Assembly: GCA_964545715.1 (NCBI GenBank)
Contig: CAZJHX010000066.1
Span: forward strand, 1-56,166
Length of the DNA stretch: 56,166 nt
Reading direction: 5' to 3'
Origin: CAZJHX01 sp964545715
GTDB lineage: Bacteria > Myxococcota_A > UBA9042 > GCA-2863065
Part shown: piece after piece, positions 53,909 through 56,166 of the stretch
Numbering within the stretch: the stretch's first letter is position 1
How the letters are laid out: every line of letters begins with the position of its first letter
Program-made: the position numbers and the translations under genes
The notes under the pieces: generated by a model
What the model saw: the letters and a program-made list of their open reading frames with translations, nothing else
Database searches by the model: none
What the model was told of the DNA's origin: nothing

Positions 53909-54624
53909 AACAGGGAGCCCTGCTCGGGAGGCTTCGGCGCGTCGACCAGCTCGATCTCCTCCACGCAGGTCTCGTCGTCGTTGCGCACGCTGTTTACGCG
54001 GCGATCGACCGGATAGTAGACCAGCTGCTCGGCCGGGCTGGCCTTGAGCAGGGGGGTGAGCCGGTCGGTGTCCTTCATCTCGGGATCCAGCCACAGCTGA
54101 TAGGCGTCGGCCGGCAAAATGAGCGGCATCCGGTCGTGCACCTCGGCCGCCACGGGGTTGGGCGCCACCGTGATGACCGTGCACGACTCCAGGATCTCGC
54201 CGCCCGCGTCGGCCCACTCCTCCCATAAACCCGCCATGCCGAACGGGCGGCGGTCGGGCCGCACAAAACGAAACGGCTGCTTGCCGTCGGGCATCTTGCG
54301 CCACTCGTACCAGCCGTCCGCTGCGACCAGGCAGCGACGCCGCCGATACGCGTGCTTGAAAGCGCCCACCTTGTGCACGGTCTCGGCGCGCGCATTGATC
54401 ATTCTTGCGCCGATCTTGATGGAGTCGGCCCATCGCGGCACCAGGCCCCACCGCATGCGGCTCAGCGAGCGCAGGCCCGTCGGATCCGCGCGGATAACGG
54501 CGACCGGGTCTGTGGGGGCGATGTTGAAGCGCCTCGGCACCGCGTCGCCGGTAGCGGCGTCGGTCAGGTCAAAGACCTCGGCCAGCACATCTGTGTCAGT
54601 TGTCAGGGTGAAGCGGCCACACAT
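53905..54624 (-). CDS. SRAP/YedK-family DNA-protein crosslink protein
   Basis: 239 residues. The family's invariant catalytic Cys is residue 2 (MCGRFTL). Other signatures are FNIAPTDPVAVIR, RMRWGLVPRWA, NARAETV, GWYEWRK and HDRMPLIL. Known YedK/HMCES proteins form a thiazolidine crosslink with abasic sites in single-stranded DNA and so protect them. Length is typical (about 220-240). It converges with the SDR gene and is divergent from the McrB-like gene across 72 bp. Confidence 0.97.
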   Translation of the reverse strand: MCGRFTLTTDTDVLAEVFDLTDAATGDAVPRRFNIAPTDPVAVIRADPTGLRSLSRMRWGLVPRWADSIKIGARMINARAETVHKVGAFKHAYRRRRCLVAADGWYEWRKMPDGKQPFRFVRPDRRPFGMAGLWEEWADAGGEILESCTVITVAPNPVAAEVHDRMPLILPADAYQLWLDPEMKDTDRLTPLLKASPAEQLVYYPVDRRVNSVRNDDETCVEEIELVDAPKPPEQGSLF

Positions 54625-54696
54625 TGGCGCAATCTATCAGACGCCGCTGCTTTGAGGTACGCTCGGGGCCATTGTGATCCTGGAGGGACAGTACCA

Positions 54697-56079
54697 GTGG
54701 GCGACAACGCGATCGTCGAACGCCACGACGTTGTCCGCGGCCTTTTGCGGGCCCTGCGGACCAAGAAGTTTCTCATCCTGGCCGGCATCAGCGGCACGGG
54801 CAAGACCCAGATAGCGCGCCGCATTGCGGCCTCCGCGGTCGCCATCGACATGCAGCAGGGGATCGGGCGGGGCCTACAGCTGTTGGAGCAGTCGCTGGAT
54901 AACGTGCTGGCGGGCGAAGAGAGCTTCCTGTTCAAGGCCGTCGAGGAGTATCCGGACTACATCAAGGTGCTGGACGTCGGCACGGGCTCCAAGCGGGCCG
55001 TGCAGACCCCGATGTTCAAGCGGCGTGTGGGCTTTGTGCCGGTGCGGCCGGACTGGACGGACGCCAAGAAGGTCTGGGGCTACTACAACCCGCTGACCGG
55101 CCGGTTCTACCCCACCGATGCGCTGGCGATCGTGCTCAACGCCTTCCGCGATTTCGCGGAGAACGGCGAGGACGCCGGCAACTATTTCTTGATTCTGGAC
55201 GAGATGAACCTGGCGCGGGTCGAGTATTACTTCTCGGACCTGTTGTCCCTCATGGAGTCAGGCGCGTCGGTCGATCCGAGCGTGGCCGGACGTATTCGCA
55301 TCGGCGAGATGGTGCGCGTGCATCCGCTGGACGCCATGCTTGTGAGCTCCGGTCAGCGCGGGGTGTTGGACGAGCGGGCTGTTGCCGAGGCGCAGGCTGC
55401 GTTTGCGCAGGTCGATACCGGCGGCAAGAAGGTGATGAGCGCCGCGCGCACAGGCTCCATCGAGCAGATGGTGCCGCTGCGAGAGCTGGACGAGCGCCGC
55501 TGGATCTACGAGCCGCTGGTCAAGGGCCTGGAGTTCATGGACCGGCCGCGCGGCGAGATGAGCGAGATCGACGCCAAGCGCGACGCGATCCCGGTGCTGT
55601 ACCCGATTCCCCCGCGCGTGGCGTACCCGCCCAACCTCACGATCATCGGCACGATCAATGTGGACGAGACCACGCACGCCTTTGCGCCCAAGGTGCTGGA
55701 CCGCTCGTTCGTCATGGAGTTCACGGACGTGGAGTACGGCGCGGCCTTCAGCGACCACCCGCTGTGGAACGAGCTGGAGCCCTTCTTGATGACGATTCAC
55801 GAGACGCTGGCGCCGTCCACGATGCACTTCGGCTATCGGGTGGCCGGAGAGATGCTCGCGTATCTGGAGCAGGCCGGCGGCAAGCTTGACGAGGAGGTCG
55901 CCGACTTCCTGCTGATGAGCAAGGTGCTGCCCAAGCTGCGAGGCACCGAGCATCAGCTGGCCGAACCGCTGGCCGGCCTCGCGCGCCTCGTGATGGGCGC
56001 CGGGTATCCGCGCTCGACCGCCAAAGTCAGCCGCATGCTGGAGCAGCTGAGCACAAACGGGTTTGCGAGCTTCTTCTAG
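54697..56079 (+). CDS. McrB-like AAA+ ATPase
   Basis: 460 residues. GTG at 54697 with GGAGGG 9 nt upstream decides the start. Walker A is GISGTGKT (about 30-37). Walker B with the McrB signature is FLILDEMNLARVEYYFSDLL, and sensor I is TIIGTINVDETTH. There is no N-terminal DNA-binding domain, so this is the bare GTPase-type motor. In McrBC and related defence systems such a motor works with a McrC-type nuclease partner encoded just downstream, and a new gene does start 20 bp later. Its role in DNA restriction is inferred. Confidence 0.9.
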   Translation: MGDNAIVERHDVVRGLLRALRTKKFLILAGISGTGKTQIARRIAASAVAIDMQQGIGRGLQLLEQSLDNVLAGEESFLFKAVEEYPDYIKVLDVGTGSKRAVQTPMFKRRVGFVPVRPDWTDAKKVWGYYNPLTGRFYPTDALAIVLNAFRDFAENGEDAGNYFLILDEMNLARVEYYFSDLLSLMESGASVDPSVAGRIRIGEMVRVHPLDAMLVSSGQRGVLDERAVAEAQAAFAQVDTGGKKVMSAARTGSIEQMVPLRELDERRWIYEPLVKGLEFMDRPRGEMSEIDAKRDAIPVLYPIPPRVAYPPNLTIIGTINVDETTHAFAPKVLDRSFVMEFTDVEYGAAFSDHPLWNELEPFLMTIHETLAPSTMHFGYRVAGEMLAYLEQAGGKLDEEVADFLLMSKVLPKLRGTEHQLAEPLAGLARLVMGAGYPRSTAKVSRMLEQLSTNGFASFF

Positions 56080-56099
56080 GAGCCCTCGGAGAAATTCTC

Positions 56100-56166
56100 A
56101 TGAACCGGACACGACGATCCCGGGCCAGCTTGGGCGCCGACCCCACGACCCCGCCCCCCGCCCCCC
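56100..56166 (+). CDS. start of a downstream gene, possible McrC/DUF2357-type partner (cut by window edge)
   Basis: An ATG at 56100 has GGAG 8 nt upstream and lies 20 bp after the McrB-like stop. Twenty-two codons are visible (MNRTRRSRASLGADPTT, then Pro-rich) before the window ends in a C-rich tract. Nothing in the product identifies it. Only the position suggests a McrB partner. The C-run at the edge may be a sequencing limit, so the frame beyond is uncertain. Confidence 0.45.
   Translation, partial: MNRTRRSRASLGADPTTPPPAP

Overview
The window is GC-rich, densely coded DNA. It looks like a myxobacterium or a relative in Myxococcota, probably an uncultured lineage. The signs are a very high load of lipoproteins (15 with a readable lipobox, none with Asp at +2), cysteine-rich secreted proteins with MopE-type and thrombospondin-type-3 calcium-binding repeats, a eukaryotic-type Ser/Thr kinase joined to a P-loop/TPR-type protein, and diguanylate cyclase and PilZ signalling. 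This taxonomic call is inference: there is no rRNA, tRNA or universal marker gene in the window.

Layout. 1-4753 (minus): a two-gene operon, a lipoprotein followed by a giant secreted LamG/TolB-like/cohesin-like protein that runs off the left edge. 4754-5135: a divergent intergenic region with a large hairpin element. 5136-6985 (plus): a ferritin-like diiron protein and a TetR regulator. 7008-11852 (minus): a Cys-rich lipoprotein and a 1255-residue MopE/TSP3 repeat protein, separated by a second hairpin element. 11951-15310 (plus): a lipoprotein with a caspase-like domain and Cys-rich modules. 15307-16263: a response regulator-GGDEF protein. 16419-19255: two fibre-like secreted proteins sharing an N-terminal domain, divergent around a perfect 9-5-9 palindrome. 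19272-21390 (minus): two more lipoproteins, one with a possible caspase-like His/Cys pair. 21445-26392 (plus): a tightly overlapping operon of three lipoproteins (transglutaminase-like, six-hairpin glycosidase-like, neutral-ceramidase-like), a plausible outer-surface degradation cassette.

26379-31053 (minus): a Cys-rich secreted protein, a trypsin-like protease and a Ser/Thr kinase-ATPase that is cut by one in-frame TGA. 31189-32406 (minus): a histidine phosphatase and an O-methyltransferase. 32497-36527 (plus): a lipoprotein built of receptor-L-domain-like repeats and two membrane or envelope proteins. 36524-38894: an NTF2-like lipoprotein, a histone-deacetylase-family hydrolase and a receiver-PilZ protein. 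38946-42982 (minus): a five-gene operon of three membrane proteins and an OmpR-type two-component system.

43082-53185 is the most interesting stretch. It has two copies of a pairing between an outer-membrane beta-barrel protein and a lipoprotein with a kinase-like signature (Lys148, Asp279 and Asn284 at the same residue numbers in both, then Asp-Phe-Gly). Beside the second copy lies a predicted Npt/TLC-family nucleotide transporter. A metallophosphatase lipoprotein and an SGNH hydrolase-like protein flank the first copy. I suggest, as a hypothesis only, an envelope phosphotransfer system supplied with nucleotide by the transporter. 53189-56166 closes with an SDR, an SRAP/YedK protein, an McrB-like AAA+ ATPase and the first 22 codons of its probable partner.

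Genes are packed so tightly that start/stop overlaps (ATGA, GTGA, TTGA) are the rule inside operons. Four convergent pairs share exactly four bases (CTAG or TTAG) at their stops.
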